Shown in pieces: positions 44,549 to 53,954 of a stretch of DNA of 64,000 bases (its first letter is position 1; the number at the start of each line of letters is the position of its first letter). A program made the translations under genes and the position numbers. Under the pieces are notes generated by a model. It saw nothing but the letters and a program-made list of their open reading frames with translations, was not told the DNA's origin and made no database searches. The DNA is from UBA6918 sp040754425 (GTDB lineage Bacteria > Pseudomonadota > Gammaproteobacteria > Burkholderiales > Thiobacillaceae): assembly GCA_040754425.1 (NCBI GenBank), contig JBFMCR010000001.1, forward strand, positions 22,707-86,706, read 5' to 3'.

Positions 44549-44578
44549 TTGCGATGCAAGGCTTTCATGGTCTATAAA
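44549..44578 (+). promoter_or_regulatory. Possible sigma70 promoter of the sucrose operon
   Basis: TTGCGA (44549-44554) and TATAAA (44573-44578) are spaced by 18 bp, 110 bp before the PfkB gene. The leader between them and the gene is AT-rich and unassigned. Confidence 0.35.
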
Positions 44579-44688
44579 AAATTTCTGCGAAATAAATCTG
44601 AACTCGGCGGCAAATGGCCTGTCGGGTTAATGAGGGAGATTTATTCCGCTTACCGGTGAACGCGGGTTTTCGCCGGCATTAAAACGAC

Positions 44689-45621
44689 ATGACATTCAAC
44701 GACACACCACAGGGAACGCATTACCCGGTGCTTGTGTTTGGGGAAGTGCTTTTCGATCAGTTTCCCGATCGCACGGTATTGGGTGGCGCACCTTTCAACG
44801 TCGCCAGGCATCTGACAGGTTTCGGCTGGCCGCCGCTTTTGATCAGCCGCATAGGCCGCGACGAGGCGCAGGTCGAAGTGCTCAGGAGCATGGAACGCTA
44901 CGGCATGGACGCCAGCTGCATCCAGATCGATCCGCTGCACCCGACCGGAAGGGTGAAAGTCGAGCTGAGCGAGGCCGGCCACCGTTTCGAGATCCTCGAC
45001 AATCAGGCCTACGACCACATACACCAGGGCATGGCCCGCCTGGGTGCCCTGGCTGCACGGCCGCAGCTGGTGTATTTCGGCACCCTGGCCTCGCGCCACA
45101 ACGATTCCTATCGCGCGCTGCTCGGCGTGCTGAGGCTTTCCCCCGGGCTTAGGTTTCTCGATCTCAATCTGCGCGCGCCATGGTACGAGCGCGGCAGGTG
45201 CGAAAGCCTGATGCGCCACGCACACGTGCTCAAGCTCAACAACGAGGAGTTCGAGGTGCTGGTACGCTGGCTCAACCTCAAGGGCAGCCTCGATGCCATG
45301 TGCCTGCAGGTGCTGAACCGCTACGGCCTGCGCCTCTTGCTGCTCACGCGCGGCGAACAGGGTGCGTATGCCGCCATGCCGGACGGGCGCAGTTTCGATT
45401 TTGCCGGGCAGCCCATGTCCGCGCCCATCGTCGACAGCGTGGGCGCGGGCGATGCGTTCTCCGCAGTCGCCATCGCCGGCCTCTTGTCCGACTGGCCGAT
45501 GGCGACGCTGCTCGAACGCGCGGATGCCTTTGCGCGCCGCATTCTCGGCATCCGCGGCGCCGTTCCCGAAGACGAGCGCCTGTACCATGAAACGAAGGCC
45601 GGCTGGAAAGGGACGCAATGA
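44689..45621 (+). CDS. PfkB-family sugar kinase, probably fructokinase
   Basis: A 310-residue ribokinase-type kinase. N-terminal VFGEVLFDQFPD and GGAPFNVARHL bind the sugar, and the C-terminal signature DSVGAGDAFSAV holds the catalytic Asp and the anion hole. Co-transcription with sucrose-phosphate synthase and sucrose synthase points to fructose as the substrate, phosphorylating what sucrose synthase releases. Its stop overlaps the ATG of the next gene by four bases. The N-terminal six to eight residues before the conserved region are variable. Confidence 0.85.
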   Translation: MTFNDTPQGTHYPVLVFGEVLFDQFPDRTVLGGAPFNVARHLTGFGWPPLLISRIGRDEAQVEVLRSMERYGMDASCIQIDPLHPTGRVKVELSEAGHRFEILDNQAYDHIHQGMARLGALAARPQLVYFGTLASRHNDSYRALLGVLRLSPGLRFLDLNLRAPWYERGRCESLMRHAHVLKLNNEEFEVLVRWLNLKGSLDAMCLQVLNRYGLRLLLLTRGEQGAYAAMPDGRSFDFAGQPMSAPIVDSVGAGDAFSAVAIAGLLSDWPMATLLERADAFARRILGIRGAVPEDERLYHETKAGWKGTQ

Positions 45622-47777
45622 ACAAGGACGGCCGTTACATCCTGATGCTGAACCTGCACGGCCTATTCCGTGCGCACGCGCCGGAACTGGGCCGCGACGA
45701 GGACACCGGCGGCCAGACCACCTATGTGCTGGAACTGGCGCGCGCGCTCGCCGCCGAAGCCGGCGTCGCACAGGTCGACGTGCTCACCCGCCTCATCGAA
45801 GACCCCAGGGTCGATGCCGGCTACGCCCTGCCCGAGGAAGCGATTTCGGAGCATGCGCGCATCGTGCGCCTGCCGTTCGGGCCGAAGCGCTACCTGCGCA
45901 AGGAATTGCTGTGGCCACACCTGGATTCGCTGGTGGACCGCTGCCTTCTGTTCATGCGCGCGCAGCAGCGCCTGCCCGACGTGATACACAGCCACTATGC
46001 CGATGCCGGCTATGTCGGCGCAAAACTTTCGCAACTCACCGGCATTCCGCTTGTGCACACCGGCCATTCGCTCGGCCGCTGCAAGCGCGCGCGCCTGCTT
46101 GCCGCCGGACGCAAGGCCACGGCCATCGACCGCCAGTTCCACTTCTCGCGCCGCATCGCCGCCGAGGAACTGGTGCTGCAGGAAGCCGCGCTCGTCATCG
46201 CCAGCACGCGCCAGGAATGCTCGGGCCAGTGGGGCATCTACGAAAACTACGGGCGCACGCCGATGGCGGTGATTCCGCCCGGAACCGACACCAGCCGCTT
46301 CAGCCCGGCGCCGCGGCGTCTGAATACCACGCCGATCCAGCAGCGCGTAGACCGTTTTCTCAAGCAGCCCGACAAGCCCATGATCCTGGCGCTGGCGCGG
46401 CCGGACGCGCGCAAGAACCTGCTGCGCCTGGTAGAGGCCTACGGCAGTTCGAGCTCGCTGCAGGAACGCGCCAATCTCGTCATCGTCGCCGGCAACCGCG
46501 AGGACATCCGCACTCTGGACGAAGGCCCGCGCGATGTGCTCACCGAACTCCTGCTGGAAGCGGACAAGTACGACCTGCACGGGCGCTTCGCCCTGCCCAA
46601 GCAGCACAGCGCCGAGGAAGTGCCGGATCTCTATCGCCTCGCCGCGCGCCGCCGCGGCGTGTTCGTCAATCCCGCGCTGACCGAGCCCTTTGGCCTGACT
46701 CTCATCGAGGCTGCGGCGAGCGGCCTGCCCATCGTCGCCACCGAAGACGGCGGGCCGAAGGACATCATCGCCAACTGCAGCAACGGCCTCCTGGTCAACC
46801 CGCTCGACACCGACGCCATCGCCGCCGCGCTGAAGGATGCGCTGGCCGACGGCAAGCGCTGGCAGGCGTGGGCGCGCAACGGCATCAACGGTGTGCGCCG
46901 CCACTACACCTGGCAGGCGCATGCGAAGAAATATTTGAAGACCCTGGACCAGATGCTGTTCCGCCAGCGCAAGCGCCTGCGCCGCGAGCATGCGGCCCTG
47001 TACCAGACCCACGCGCTGCCGCTGGTGCAGGCGATGCTCGTCACCGACATCGACAACACGCTCACCGGCGACGCGCAGGGGCTGGCCGAGCTCATCAGGT
47101 GGCTGGAGTCGCAGCGCGGGCGCGTCGGTTTCGCCGTGGCCACGGGGCGCAGCCTGGAACTGACGCTGAAGGTGCTGAAGCAGTGGAAAGTACCGCGCCC
47201 CGACATCCTCATCACTTCGGTGGGCAGCGAAATCCATTACGGTCGCAATCTCAGGCCGGATGAAAGCTGGACGCGCCACATCCGCCACGAATGGCGGCGC
47301 GATGCGCTCGAAGCCGTGCTCGCCGACGTGCCCGGCCTGCGCCTGCAGGGGCCGGAGGGCCAGCGCGAATTCAAACTGAGCTATTTCATCGACCCGGCGA
47401 GCGCGCCGCCGGTGAAGGAAATCCAGGCGCTACTGCGAAAGAACCGGCTGAGCGCGCAGATGATCTACTCGCACCAAGCCTATCTAGACGTGCTGCCGGC
47501 GCGCGCCTCCAAGGGCCAGGCCATCCGCTATCTGGCCTGGCGCTGGGGCCTGCCCTTGAATGCCTTCCTGGTCGCCGGCGACTCCGGCAACGACCGCGAA
47601 ATGCTGCTGGGCGATACCATGGGCGTCATCGTCGGCAACCACAGTGAGGAACTCGCCGACCTGGAGGGACGCGAGCGCATCTACTTTGCGCATCGCCATT
47701 GTGCCGGCGGCATCGTCGAGGGCATCCGGCACTACCGCTTCGCAGAACCGCGCCAGGACGAAGGGAAGAGCGCATGA
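45618..47777 (+). CDS. Bifunctional sucrose-phosphate synthase / sucrose-phosphatase
   Basis: A 719-residue enzyme in two parts. The N-terminal GT-B glycosyltransferase (about 1-460) carries GGQTTYVLELARAL, ARPDARKN and the sugar-nucleotide E-x7-E motif EPFGLTLIEAAASGLP; it makes sucrose-6-phosphate from a sugar nucleotide and fructose-6-phosphate. The C-terminal HAD domain (about 470-700) has catalytic DIDNTLTG and the late motif AGDSGNDREML, so phosphatase activity is probably retained. The following sucrose synthase overlaps by four bases. Sucrose serves as compatible solute or carbon store in such bacteria. Confidence 0.92.
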   Translation: MNKDGRYILMLNLHGLFRAHAPELGRDEDTGGQTTYVLELARALAAEAGVAQVDVLTRLIEDPRVDAGYALPEEAISEHARIVRLPFGPKRYLRKELLWPHLDSLVDRCLLFMRAQQRLPDVIHSHYADAGYVGAKLSQLTGIPLVHTGHSLGRCKRARLLAAGRKATAIDRQFHFSRRIAAEELVLQEAALVIASTRQECSGQWGIYENYGRTPMAVIPPGTDTSRFSPAPRRLNTTPIQQRVDRFLKQPDKPMILALARPDARKNLLRLVEAYGSSSSLQERANLVIVAGNREDIRTLDEGPRDVLTELLLEADKYDLHGRFALPKQHSAEEVPDLYRLAARRRGVFVNPALTEPFGLTLIEAAASGLPIVATEDGGPKDIIANCSNGLLVNPLDTDAIAAALKDALADGKRWQAWARNGINGVRRHYTWQAHAKKYLKTLDQMLFRQRKRLRREHAALYQTHALPLVQAMLVTDIDNTLTGDAQGLAELIRWLESQRGRVGFAVATGRSLELTLKVLKQWKVPRPDILITSVGSEIHYGRNLRPDESWTRHIRHEWRRDALEAVLADVPGLRLQGPEGQREFKLSYFIDPASAPPVKEIQALLRKNRLSAQMIYSHQAYLDVLPARASKGQAIRYLAWRWGLPLNAFLVAGDSGNDREMLLGDTMGVIVGNHSEELADLEGRERIYFAHRHCAGGIVEGIRHYRFAEPRQDEGKSA

Positions 47778-50158
47778 ATTTCGAAGAACTTTTGCAGGCC
47801 ATCGCCGCGCACCGCACGCTGTGGCACAAATGGCTGCATTGCTGCCAGGCCGAAGGCCGTGCATTCCTGCTGCAGTCCGACCTGCAACGCATCTGGCAGC
47901 GGCTCGGCGAAGAAGGCGCCAACGCAGAGGCCCTGGCCGCACTGTCACCCTGGATCGCCCAGTTGCAGGAGGCCTGCCTCGATTCTCCTGCCGTCGTGTT
48001 CGCACACCGCCCGCGCATCGGCGAATGGCGCTTCTACTACTGCCACACCGAACAGTTGAACGTGGAAAAAATCAGTTGCCGCGATTTTCTCGCCTTCAAG
48101 GAAAGAATCGTCGCGCCCGCCGGCGAACCGATGCTGGAAGTCGATTTCACGCCATTCAACCGCGGCTTTCCGCGCCTGAAGGAATCGCGCTCCATCGGCA
48201 ACGGCGTGATCTTCCTCAACCGCCAGCTCGCCAGCCGTCTGATCGCCAGGCCCGAAGCGCTGGAAGAAAAGCTGCTCAATTTCCTCGCGCTGCACGCCAT
48301 GGAAGGCCAGGCGCTCCTGACCTACCGCGCCTTCCCCGACGCGGCCGCCTTGCGCGGCGTGATGCGGCAGGCGGTGGCGCATCTGGAAAAGCTCGCACCC
48401 GATACGCCGTGGGGGGAGTTTGCCGAACGATTGCGGTCATTGGGCCTCGCCCCCGGCTGGGGCGATTGCGCCAGCCGCGCCATCGACACCCTGAGTCTCC
48501 TGCAGGACGTGATGGAAGGCCCCTCGCCCGAGGCCATGGAAGCTTTTCTCGCGCGCATCCCCATGATCTCGCGCCTTTTGATCCTGTCGCCACACGGCTA
48601 TTTCGGCCAGAGCAACGTGCTCGGCCGGCCCGACACCGGCGGCCAGGTGGTGTACATCCTCGACCAGGTGCGCGCGCTGGAGGCGGAGATGAAAAACCGC
48701 CTGGCGCAGCAGGGCGTGGCCATCACGCCCAAGATCGTCATCGTCACGCGCCTCATTCCCGAGGCCGAGGGCACCACCTGCGACCAGCGTTTGGAAAAGG
48801 TGCACGGCACCGACAACAGCTGGATCCTGCGCGTGCCCTTTCGCCATGAAAACGGCGAGATTCATCCACGCTGGATTTCGCGTTTCGAAGTCTGGCCCTA
48901 TCTCGAACGCTTCGCCCAGGAGGCCGGCCCCGAAGTGGTGGCCGAACTGGGTGGACGCCCCGACCTCATCATCGGCAACTATTCCGACGGCAACCTGGTG
49001 GCGAGCCTGCTGTCGCGGCATATGGGCGTAACGCAGTGCAACATCGCCCACGCGCTGGAAAAGACCAAGTACCTCCTGTCCGACCTCTACTGGAAAGACA
49101 TGGATGCGCAGTACCACTTCGGCTGCCAGTACACCGCCGACCTCATCAGCATGAACAGCGCCGACTTCATCATCACCAGCACCTACCAGGAAATCGCCGG
49201 CACCAGGACGTCCATCGGCCAGTACGAAGGTTACACCGCCTACACCCTGCCGGGGCTTTACCGCGTGAGCCACGGCATCGACCTGTACGACCCCAAGTTC
49301 AACATCGTCTCGCCCGGCGCCGACGCCTCGGTGTATTTCCCCTACCACAAGCGTGCCGAGCGCTTCGAGGGTCTGCACGAAGAAATCGAGCAGATGTTGT
49401 ACGGCGACGGCGCGGGCCACGGCGTGCGAGGAAATCCGGGCGATGCGAAGAAAATCCCCATCTTCACCATGGCGCGGCTCGACCGCATCAAGAACGTGAC
49501 GGGCCTGGTACGCTGGTTCGGCGAGCATGCCGAATTGCGCAACATTGCCAACCTCATCGTCGTGGGCGGCTACATCGATCCCAATGATTCAGCCGATGAG
49601 GAAGAACGCGCGGAGATCGGGCACATGCACCGGCTCATCGACGAACTCGGCCTCGAAAATCATGTGCGCTGGATCGGCGGGCGGCTCGACAAGCTCCTGA
49701 CCGGCGAGCTTTACCGTTTCGTTGCCGACCGGGGCGGCGTGTTCGTGCAGCCTGCGCTGTTCGAGGCTTTCGGTTTGACCGTGGTGGAAGCCATGGCCTG
49801 CGGCCTGCCGGTGTTCGCCACGCGCTACGGCGGCCCGCTGGAAATCATCGAGGACGGCCGCTCGGGTTTCCACATCGACCCCAACGACGGCGCCGCCGGC
49901 GCGGAGCGCATTTTCCATTTCCTGCAGCAGTCGAAGCAGGATCCCACGCGCTGGCAGGCGGTATCGGACGCGGCCATCGCGCGCGTCAACGCGCGCTACA
50001 CCTGGGCGCGCTACGCCGAGCGCATGATGACGCTGGCACGCATCTACGGCTTCTGGAAGTTCGTCAACAATCTGGAGCGCGAGGAAACCCAGCGCTACCT
50101 GGAAATGTTCTACCACCTGATGTACCGCCCGCTGGCGCGGGCGGTGCCGCTAAGCTGA
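47774..50158 (+). CDS. Sucrose synthase
   Basis: A 794-residue GT-B enzyme that reversibly converts sucrose and NDP to NDP-glucose and fructose. The N-terminal regulatory domain (about 1-270) is present, then the catalytic domain with GQVVYILDQVRALE, RLDRIKNVTGLVRWFGEH and the E-x7-E motif EAFGLTVVEAMACGLP. Bacterial sucrose synthases often prefer ADP, so ADP-glucose for glycogen is a likely product. The ATG overlaps the SPS stop. With the PfkB kinase this makes a complete sucrose synthesis and cleavage cassette, known from Nitrosomonas-type betaproteobacteria. It ends 6 bp before the convergent OYE gene. Confidence 0.94.
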   Translation: MNFEELLQAIAAHRTLWHKWLHCCQAEGRAFLLQSDLQRIWQRLGEEGANAEALAALSPWIAQLQEACLDSPAVVFAHRPRIGEWRFYYCHTEQLNVEKISCRDFLAFKERIVAPAGEPMLEVDFTPFNRGFPRLKESRSIGNGVIFLNRQLASRLIARPEALEEKLLNFLALHAMEGQALLTYRAFPDAAALRGVMRQAVAHLEKLAPDTPWGEFAERLRSLGLAPGWGDCASRAIDTLSLLQDVMEGPSPEAMEAFLARIPMISRLLILSPHGYFGQSNVLGRPDTGGQVVYILDQVRALEAEMKNRLAQQGVAITPKIVIVTRLIPEAEGTTCDQRLEKVHGTDNSWILRVPFRHENGEIHPRWISRFEVWPYLERFAQEAGPEVVAELGGRPDLIIGNYSDGNLVASLLSRHMGVTQCNIAHALEKTKYLLSDLYWKDMDAQYHFGCQYTADLISMNSADFIITSTYQEIAGTRTSIGQYEGYTAYTLPGLYRVSHGIDLYDPKFNIVSPGADASVYFPYHKRAERFEGLHEEIEQMLYGDGAGHGVRGNPGDAKKIPIFTMARLDRIKNVTGLVRWFGEHAELRNIANLIVVGGYIDPNDSADEEERAEIGHMHRLIDELGLENHVRWIGGRLDKLLTGELYRFVADRGGVFVQPALFEAFGLTVVEAMACGLPVFATRYGGPLEIIEDGRSGFHIDPNDGAAGAERIFHFLQQSKQDPTRWQAVSDAAIARVNARYTWARYAERMMTLARIYGFWKFVNNLEREETQRYLEMFYHLMYRPLARAVPLS

Positions 50159-50164
50159 GCGGGC

Positions 50165-51232
50165 TCACGCCGCCATCGCCGGGTAGTCCGTGTAGCCTTC
50201 GGCGCCCTGCGTGTAGAAGGTCGCGGGGTCGGGCGGGTTGAGCGCGGCGCCGGCCCTGATGCGCGCCGGCAGGTCGGGATTGGCGAGAAAGCTCGCGCCG
50301 AACGCCACCGCATCGAGCTTGCCGGATGCGATCGCCTGCTCGGCCTCCCCGGCGGTGTAGCCCATGTTGCCCACCAGCACGCCCTTGTACGTCGCGCGCA
50401 CCGGCGTCATCACGTCTCCCTTCTGCTGCTGCAGGAAGTCGCCGCGCATGACATGCAGATAAGCGAGGTTGAAATCGTTGGCGCGCCGCGCGACATAGGT
50501 CGCCATGCCCACGGGGTCGCTGTCTACCATGCTGTTGTAGCTGTTGAGCGGGGAGATGCGCAGGCCCACGCGGTCGCTGCCCCACACCCCGCACACGGCT
50601 TCGACCACTTCGAACATCAGGCGCGCGCGGTTTTCGATGGGGCCGCCGTAAGGGCCGCTGCGCTTGTTGGAGCCGTCGCGCAGGAACTCGTCGAGCAGAT
50701 AGCCGTTGGCGCCGTGCACCTCGACGCCGTCGAAGCCCGCCGCCCTGGCGTTTTCCGCCGCGCGCCGGAAGCCGGCGACGATGCCCGGCAGTTCGTCGTC
50801 GCGCAGCTCGCGCGGCACCACGTAGGGCTTCTTGCCTTCGGGCGTATGCACTTTGCCGTCGATGGCGATGGGGCTGGGCGCCACAGGCTGCGCGCCGTCG
50901 TTGAACAGCGGATGGCAGGCGCGGCCGCCGTGCCAGATCTGCAGGAAGATGCGGCCGCCGGCCGCGTGCACCGCCTCAGTCACTTTCTTCCAGCCTGCCA
51001 CCTGGGCGTCGGAATAGATGCCGGGCTCGCGCCAGAATGCAGAGTTGCCTGCCATGGCCATGGTGGCCTCGGCGATGAGCAGGCCGCCACCGGCGCGCTG
51101 GGCGTAGTACTCGGCCATCAACGCAGTGGGTACGTGCTCGGCGTCGGCGCGGCAGCGCGTGAGCGGCGCCATGAAAATGCGGTTGGGCACGGTCAGTGCG
51201 CCGAGTTCGAGGGGGGTGAACAGTGTATTCAC
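50165..51232 (-). CDS. Old Yellow Enzyme-family alkene reductase (NemA-like)
   Basis: FMN-dependent ene-reductase of 355 residues. Motifs include LFTPLELGALTVPNRIFMAP, GGRIFLQIWHGGRA with the substrate-binding His (WHGGR), and GVEVHGANGYLLDEFL, followed by PYGGPIENRARL and a C-terminal FMN-phosphate site with GGYTAGEAEQAI-like sequence. NemA-type enzymes reduce electrophilic enones, nitro compounds and N-ethylmaleimide. It is the last gene of the presumed leftward b561-YceI-YceI-DODA-OYE operon, 98 bp behind the dioxygenase, and would suit electrophile detoxification. Confidence 0.92.
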   Translation of the reverse strand: MNTLFTPLELGALTVPNRIFMAPLTRCRADAEHVPTALMAEYYAQRAGGGLLIAEATMAMAGNSAFWREPGIYSDAQVAGWKKVTEAVHAAGGRIFLQIWHGGRACHPLFNDGAQPVAPSPIAIDGKVHTPEGKKPYVVPRELRDDELPGIVAGFRRAAENARAAGFDGVEVHGANGYLLDEFLRDGSNKRSGPYGGPIENRARLMFEVVEAVCGVWGSDRVGLRISPLNSYNSMVDSDPVGMATYVARRANDFNLAYLHVMRGDFLQQQKGDVMTPVRATYKGVLVGNMGYTAGEAEQAIASGKLDAVAFGASFLANPDLPARIRAGAALNPPDPATFYTQGAEGYTDYPAMAA

Positions 51233-51330
51233 GAAAATATGCTCCTTGGTCTGAAAAACATGCGGACAGGCCGCGTTAAAAAATGTGCGTCGCTCAAGGC
51301 TCCATGGTTGCAGCCGGCGCGGTGCTTGGT

Positions 51331-52107
51331 TTATCGCCAGACGTAGGCGTCCATGGACAGGCTGCCATATCTGTAGCGCGGCTGACGGCGCGTCGGTTCG
51401 TCGTTGCCGGCTGCGCCCAGCGCGACGAACAGCGGCAGGAAATGCTCTTCGCTCGGGTGCGCCTTGGCGCCGTGTTCGGCGACGCGGTAATCCAACAGCG
51501 CAAGCTCATCGTTTTCTGCCAGCCGCGCAGCGACCCACTCGGAGAATGCGCGCGCCTGCGGCAGCGGCTCGGCTTCGCCCCGCCAGTCGAGCCAGTCGAA
51601 GTTGTGCGTGATCGCGCCGCTGGCCAGAATCAACACGCCTTCTTCGCGCAGGCGCGCGAGCGCACGGCCCAGCGCGAGATGCCCTGCCGGCCCGGCGCTA
51701 CGCATGAGAGAAAGTTGCACCACCGGCACGTTCGCCTGCGGGTACATCGCCGACAGCGGCACCCAGGCGCCGTGGTCCAGGCCGCGGCCGGGATGCAACT
51801 CGGCGCCCATGCCGGCCGCATTGATCAGCGATGCCGCGCGTCCGGCCAGGGCCGGCGCGCCGGGCGCGGGATACTGCATGCGATGCAAGGACGGGGCGAA
51901 GCCGGAAAAATCGTGGAGGGTTTCGGGCGCACCGGAAAGATCCAGCGTAGGACTGCGCGCTTCCCAATGCGCCGATACCGCAAGCACCGCCGCCGGCGCG
52001 GGCGCCTGCCGGCCGATTTCGCGCCAGCAGGCCACTGCGTCCGGCGCCTTCAACAAGGCATCGGGCGCGCCATGCGACACGAACACGACGGGCATGCGGG
52101 CAGCCAC
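51331..52107 (-). CDS. DODA-type (class III) extradiol dioxygenase, YgiD-like
   Basis: A 258-residue non-heme enzyme of the LigB/YgiD superfamily, related to 4,5-DOPA dioxygenase. Metal-ligand histidines are in VFVSHGAP, VSAHWEA, DHGAWVPL and ITHNFDW. Substrate is not predictable; catechol-type diols are usual. Start 52107 or an ATG four codons in (52095) are both possible. It lies 7 bp downstream of the first YceI gene, so it is in the same transcript as the YceI/b561 genes. Confidence 0.85.
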   Translation of the reverse strand: MAARMPVVFVSHGAPDALLKAPDAVACWREIGRQAPAPAAVLAVSAHWEARSPTLDLSGAPETLHDFSGFAPSLHRMQYPAPGAPALAGRAASLINAAGMGAELHPGRGLDHGAWVPLSAMYPQANVPVVQLSLMRSAGPAGHLALGRALARLREEGVLILASGAITHNFDWLDWRGEAEPLPQARAFSEWVAARLAENDELALLDYRVAEHGAKAHPSEEHFLPLFVALGAAGNDEPTRRQPRYRYGSLSMDAYVWR

Positions 52108-52114
52108 GACGCGC

Positions 52115-52687
52115 CTACTCCTTGACCGCTTCCACGCTTATGGACAGCGTCACCTCGTCGGAGACGTTGGGCGCGTACTTGCCCATGTTGAAGTCGGAGC
52201 GCTTGATCCTGGCCACGGCATTGGCGCCGATGGCATCGCGCTTGCGCATGGGGTGCGGCTTGGCCTGGAACGAGTTCACCGTCAGCGTCACCGGCCGGGT
52301 CACACCCTTGATGGTGAGATTGCCTTCCACTGCCACCGGCTTGTCGCCTTCGAATTCGACCTTGGTGGACTTGAAAGTGATGGTCGGGTATTTCGCGGTA
52401 TCGAAGAAATCCTCGCCCTGGATGTGTTCGTTGAACACGGCATAGCCGGTGTTCACCGACCTGGCGTCGATGCTCACATCCACCGAGGCTGTTTTCGCCT
52501 CGCGGTCGAGCACGATCTTGCCGCTGGTCTTGTCGAAGCGGTGCACCTGGTTGGAAAAGCCGAAATGGCTGTATTCGAAGCGCGGCGCGGTGTGCGTGGG
52601 ATCGATGTCGAAGGTTTCCGGCGCGGCTAGGGCGCCGCCGGCAATGGAGGCAAGGGTGAAGGTGAAGGCGAATGCGATGTTTCTCAT
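52115..52687 (-). CDS. Exported YceI-family protein (first copy)
   Basis: A 190-residue periplasmic YceI lipocalin-like protein. The signal peptide ends at about residue 21. The barrel starts with FDIDPTHTAPRFEYSHFGFSN, which includes the isoprenoid-binding family signature (DPTHT...F..SH.GFS), and has the SVDVSIDARSVNTG strand. YceI proteins bind long isoprenoids such as quinone chains. It lies 28 bp downstream of a second YceI gene and 7 bp upstream of the dioxygenase. Its sequence is only distantly similar to its neighbour, so this is not a recent tandem duplicate. Confidence 0.9.
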   Translation of the reverse strand: MRNIAFAFTFTLASIAGGALAAPETFDIDPTHTAPRFEYSHFGFSNQVHRFDKTSGKIVLDREAKTASVDVSIDARSVNTGYAVFNEHIQGEDFFDTAKYPTITFKSTKVEFEGDKPVAVEGNLTIKGVTRPVTLTVNSFQAKPHPMRKRDAIGANAVARIKRSDFNMGKYAPNVSDEVTLSISVEAVKE

Positions 52688-52715
52688 GCGGGTTCTCCTG
52701 TTGAAAAATGCGGGT

Positions 52716-53282
52716 TTACTTCGCGGCAACGGCGGACAGGCGGAACCTGACCTCGACTTCGTTGGCGACGGTGTCGAAATCGGCCCACACTCCTTCGCCG
52801 ATGCCATAGTCTGCGCGCTTCAAAATGAAAGCGCCCTCGAATACGCCGCTGCTTCCGGCCTGGCGGAAAGTGGCGGGCGTTTTCACCTCGCGCGTGCGGC
52901 CCTTGATGCTCAGCCTGCCGGCGACCTCGAAGCGGTTGCCGCCCAGCGGTTTGACCGAAGTGGCAACGAAACGCGCAACGGGATGGTTTTTGGTGTCGAA
53001 CCACAGCCTGCCCTGCGCTTCTTCATTGCCCTCGGCGAATCCGGTGTCGATGCCGGCCAGATCGACCTCGATCACGGCCTTCGCCGCCTGCGGCCTGGCG
53101 GGATCGAAGCTCAGGCTGCCGCCAAAGCGCCTGAAGCCGCCTTCGACCGGCACGCCCATCTGCCTGTAGACGAAAGCGACCGTGCTCCCGTCCGGCCGCA
53201 GCCGATTGAATTCGGCCGCCTGCGCGAACGGTATCGCAAAGAGGAAAGCGGCAAGCAAGGCGGTTCGGCGGCCGAATTTCAT
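52716..53282 (-). CDS. Exported YceI-family protein (second copy)
   Basis: A 188-residue YceI-fold protein with a signal peptide ending at about residue 22 (AQA). The barrel signature differs from the first copy: FNRLRPDGSTVAFVYRQMGVPVEGGF replaces the His-containing N-terminal strand, and ISVDLAGIDTG-like sequence (VDLAGIDTGFAEG) follows. Its start overlaps the stop of cytochrome b561 by four bases. The yceI-b561 pair mirrors the yceI-yceJ arrangement of E. coli, consistent with a quinone or isoprenoid role. Confidence 0.85.
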   Translation of the reverse strand: MKFGRRTALLAAFLFAIPFAQAAEFNRLRPDGSTVAFVYRQMGVPVEGGFRRFGGSLSFDPARPQAAKAVIEVDLAGIDTGFAEGNEEAQGRLWFDTKNHPVARFVATSVKPLGGNRFEVAGRLSIKGRTREVKTPATFRQAGSSGVFEGAFILKRADYGIGEGVWADFDTVANEVEVRFRLSAVAAK

Positions 53283-53839
53283 TGCGTTCTCCGCTCAGTT
53301 TTTTTCAGCACGGGCAGCATGCGTACCAGCACCTCGTCGCGGTCGATGAAGTGGTGCTTGAGCGCCGCGCCCACATGCGCCAGCACCAGCGCGGCCATGC
53401 CGATGTTGAGTACCTTGTGCAGCGTCGCCAGCAGCTCGCCCAGTTCCTTGTCCTTGGCCAGCAGGTCGGGCAGCGGCAGCACGCCGAACCACACGGTGGG
53501 CACGCCCTTGGCCGAACTCATCAGCCAGCCGGTAACCGGAACCGCCAGCATCAGCACATAGAGCAGGAGGTGTGCGCCTTCCGCCGCCTGCCGCTGCCAG
53601 GGCGGCATGTGGGCCGGCAAAGCCGGCGGCTGATGCGACAGGCGCCAGAATACGCGAACGAGCACGAGCAGGAAGATGCTCACCCCCGCCCACTTGTGCC
53701 AGGAATACAGCTTCAGCTTGCCTGGGGAGAAGGGCAGTTCGTGCATGTACAGGCCCAGGCCAAAGGTGCCGATGATCGCGACGGCCACCAGCCAGTGCAG
53801 GCCGACTGCGGTGCGCGTATAGCTGTTCGCTTGCGGCAT
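53279..53839 (-). CDS. Cytochrome b561 (YceJ/CybB-like)
   Basis: A 186-residue diheme inner-membrane cytochrome b561 with four transmembrane helices. Heme His candidates lie in VGLHWLVAV, WHKWAGVS, EGAHLLLYV and LHKVLNIG / LAHVGAALKHH. It would transfer electrons to or from quinol, with the neighbouring YceI proteins as possible isoprenoid partners. The ATG at 53839 is the first gene after the LysR-divergent control region, so it heads the operon. Translational coupling to the next YceI gene is by a four-base overlap. Confidence 0.88.
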   Translation of the reverse strand: MPQANSYTRTAVGLHWLVAVAIIGTFGLGLYMHELPFSPGKLKLYSWHKWAGVSIFLLVLVRVFWRLSHQPPALPAHMPPWQRQAAEGAHLLLYVLMLAVPVTGWLMSSAKGVPTVWFGVLPLPDLLAKDKELGELLATLHKVLNIGMAALVLAHVGAALKHHFIDRDEVLVRMLPVLKKTERRTQ

Positions 53840-53954
53840 TGCTCGTTCCGGTTCGTTTGTCGAATGACAAACTATAGGCGCGCCTGTTTGCCCGAAATAG
53901 GGGACAATGTAGAAATCATTGTTGTCATATTTGCAACAAAAGGGGATCGGGCCC
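53840..53954. promoter_or_regulatory. Divergent control region with three inverted repeats
   Basis: The 115-bp gap between the b561 operon and the lysR gene contains GTTTGTC-GAAT-GACAAAC (53855-53872), ACAATG/CATTGT (53904-53909 with 53917-53922) and TTGTTG/CAACAA (53919-53924 with 53934-53939). LysR-type regulators usually bind such short dyads between divergent genes, so these are operator candidates. Confidence 0.55.
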
